Positions 5,154 to 5,937 of a stretch of DNA of 5,937 bases are shown piece by piece. The DNA is from an uncultured bacterium (GTDB lineage Bacteria; Pseudomonadota; Gammaproteobacteria; Burkholderiales; Burkholderiaceae_E). A model generated the notes under the pieces. It did no database searches. It was not told the DNA's origin and was given only the letters and a program-made list of their open reading frames with translations. Each line of letters begins with the position of its first letter. Positions within the stretch are counted from its first letter, which is position 1. The position numbers and the translations under genes are program-made. The stretch spans positions 1-5,937 of the forward strand of contig CAIPGD010000177.1 in the NCBI GenBank assembly GCA_903864485.1. Direction: 5' to 3'.

Positions 5154-5937
5154 CGTCCAAAGCCCTCCTGCATGAGGCGCATCGCGACTGGAAACAATAA
5201 AACGGCAAACGTGCCTGGGAATATGCAGACCGTGAGTGGCAACATCATTCGCACCGGCGCCTGCATCGCTTGACGTTCAGCGCGTACCCATCGGGCGGCG
5301 CGCGAAGCTTGGGCTTGAGCCCTCAACACCGACCCCAGACTGGCGCCCTGGCGCTCGGCGATCTGCAAGGCGGCCACCAGACTCGCGATCGCGGGGAGGC
5401 GAATTCGGTCGGCCAAGGCCGCGAACGCTTCGGTGCGCGGTCTGCCCGCTCGCAAGTCCTGGAGGACATGGTCCATCTCATCGCGCAACGCGCCCGGATG
5501 GAGCCGATCCACCGCGATTGCGAGCGCAGCCCCGAGATTGGATCCGGCCTCAAGCGCCAGCGTTAAGACATCGAGCAGGAAGGGGAGCGCTCTGAACACC
5601 TCGCGTTCGCGGCGTTCCGCATGATCGCGAAGCCAGATTAGTGGCAGACAGGCGCCAAGGCTCGTAGTGCTCAAGATCATTGAAGTTCCGCCAAAATCCA
5701 GCGCGAAGATCAAAACAATTCCCAGCAAAGCTCCATACCCTGCGGCGAGGATGATCGCTCCGACAATGGATGCAACCGGCAACTCGACCGACCAACCCGA
5801 TCGCTTGGCAAGCCGCTCGAGTGCTACGTCGGCCGCGGGCCAAAGTCGTGACGCAAGTGGCTCGCCGAGCAAACCTATTAACGTCAGGTGATGGCGCCAG
5901 AACCAAGGAATCGTGTTGGTGCGAAGAAGAGATTTAG
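5150..5937 (-). CDS. tadC: TadC-like inner-membrane protein (type II secretion F domain), 5' end outside window
   Basis: TadB and TadC form the inner-membrane platform on which the Tad ATPase works to assemble Flp pili. The frame is open to the right edge, giving 261 visible codons; the 22nd codon is a TTG, but in-frame sequence before it (LLRTNTIPWFWRHHLTLIG) reads as protein, so the gene is taken as partial. Visible order: hydrophobic segments at ~52-80 and ~83-102, then the cytoplasmic T2SSF core with ALPFLLDVLTLALEAGSNLG and AALAIAVDRL, LQDLRAGRPRTEAFAALADR, and LQIAERQGASLGSVLRAQAQ, and a last membrane stretch MMLPLTVCIFPGTFAVLLFP followed by a short tail. The E-A-G-x-x-L-x-x-A-L motif, LRAGRPR-x-EA and the terminal helix pattern are typical of TadC rather than GspF. 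The stop overlaps the DUF192 start (ATGA). TadB would be expected just upstream. Confidence 0.85.
   Translation of the reverse strand, partial: KSLLRTNTIPWFWRHHLTLIGLLGEPLASRLWPAADVALERLAKRSGWSVELPVASIVGAIILAAGYGALLGIVLIFALDFGGTSMILSTTSLGACLPLIWLRDHAERREREVFRALPFLLDVLTLALEAGSNLGAALAIAVDRLHPGALRDEMDHVLQDLRAGRPRTEAFAALADRIRLPAIASLVAALQIAERQGASLGSVLRAQAQASRAARWVRAERQAMQAPVRMMLPLTVCIFPGTFAVLLFPVAMRLMQEGFGR

Noticed and set aside
1..5937. Mobile elements, CRISPR arrays, RNA genes, defence or toxin-antitoxin systems.
   Set aside because: No terminal inverted repeats, transposase, spaced repeats, tRNA-like cloverleaf or rRNA sequence was found; nearly every base is accounted for by housekeeping or Tad genes.

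Overview
The window reads as a piece of a GC-rich proteobacterial chromosome, most likely a betaproteobacterium of the Burkholderiales type. The clues are a darP-like 3' end next to a mog gene very close to E. coli MogA, a RelA of the monofunctional beta/gamma type, and a Tad (tight adherence) secretion module containing a DUF192 protein. The lineage is inferred from gene content and similarity remembered by eye, not from a search.

Layout. The first ~840 bases run rightward: the last 66 codons of a DarP (YjgA)-like ribosome biogenesis protein, then mog (molybdopterin adenylyltransferase), which starts at a TTG 10 nt after the darP stop. The rest of the window runs leftward and converges on mog with only 36 bases between the stop codons. 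In transcription order it holds: a TadC-like inner-membrane platform protein (5' end outside the window), a DUF192 protein overlapping the tadC stop by ATGA, a secreted or periplasmic TPR protein in the tadD position, a TadE-family pseudopilin coupled through TGATG, and then, 87 bases further on, a complete relA.

How the genes fit together. TadC, the TPR protein and TadE belong to the machine that assembles Flp/Tad pili; the ATPase, TadB, secretin and pilin genes would be expected to the right of the window. The near-continuous overlaps make this an operon, and relA lies downstream on the same strand with no visible terminator or good promoter between, so read-through from the Tad operon into the stringent-response gene is possible. 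RelA has a degenerate hydrolase domain and the EXDD synthetase signature, so it should make (p)ppGpp and not degrade it.

Points most worth a second look: (1) the DUF192 ORF runs 365 nt into the TPR gene in another frame, and a -1 shift near 4842 would restore a conventional short C-terminus ending 20 nt before the TPR start; (2) RelA carries two unusual inserts, a Gly/Ala/Ser-rich one inside the pseudo-hydrolase domain and a His-rich one with eight perfect Gly-X-Y triplets before the zinc-finger domain; (3) a 12-bp tandem array lies in the tadE-relA gap and falls within a possible 35-codon ORF (GTG start overlapping the tadE stop) that ends inside relA. No RNA gene, CRISPR array, insertion sequence or complete new defence-type system was seen.
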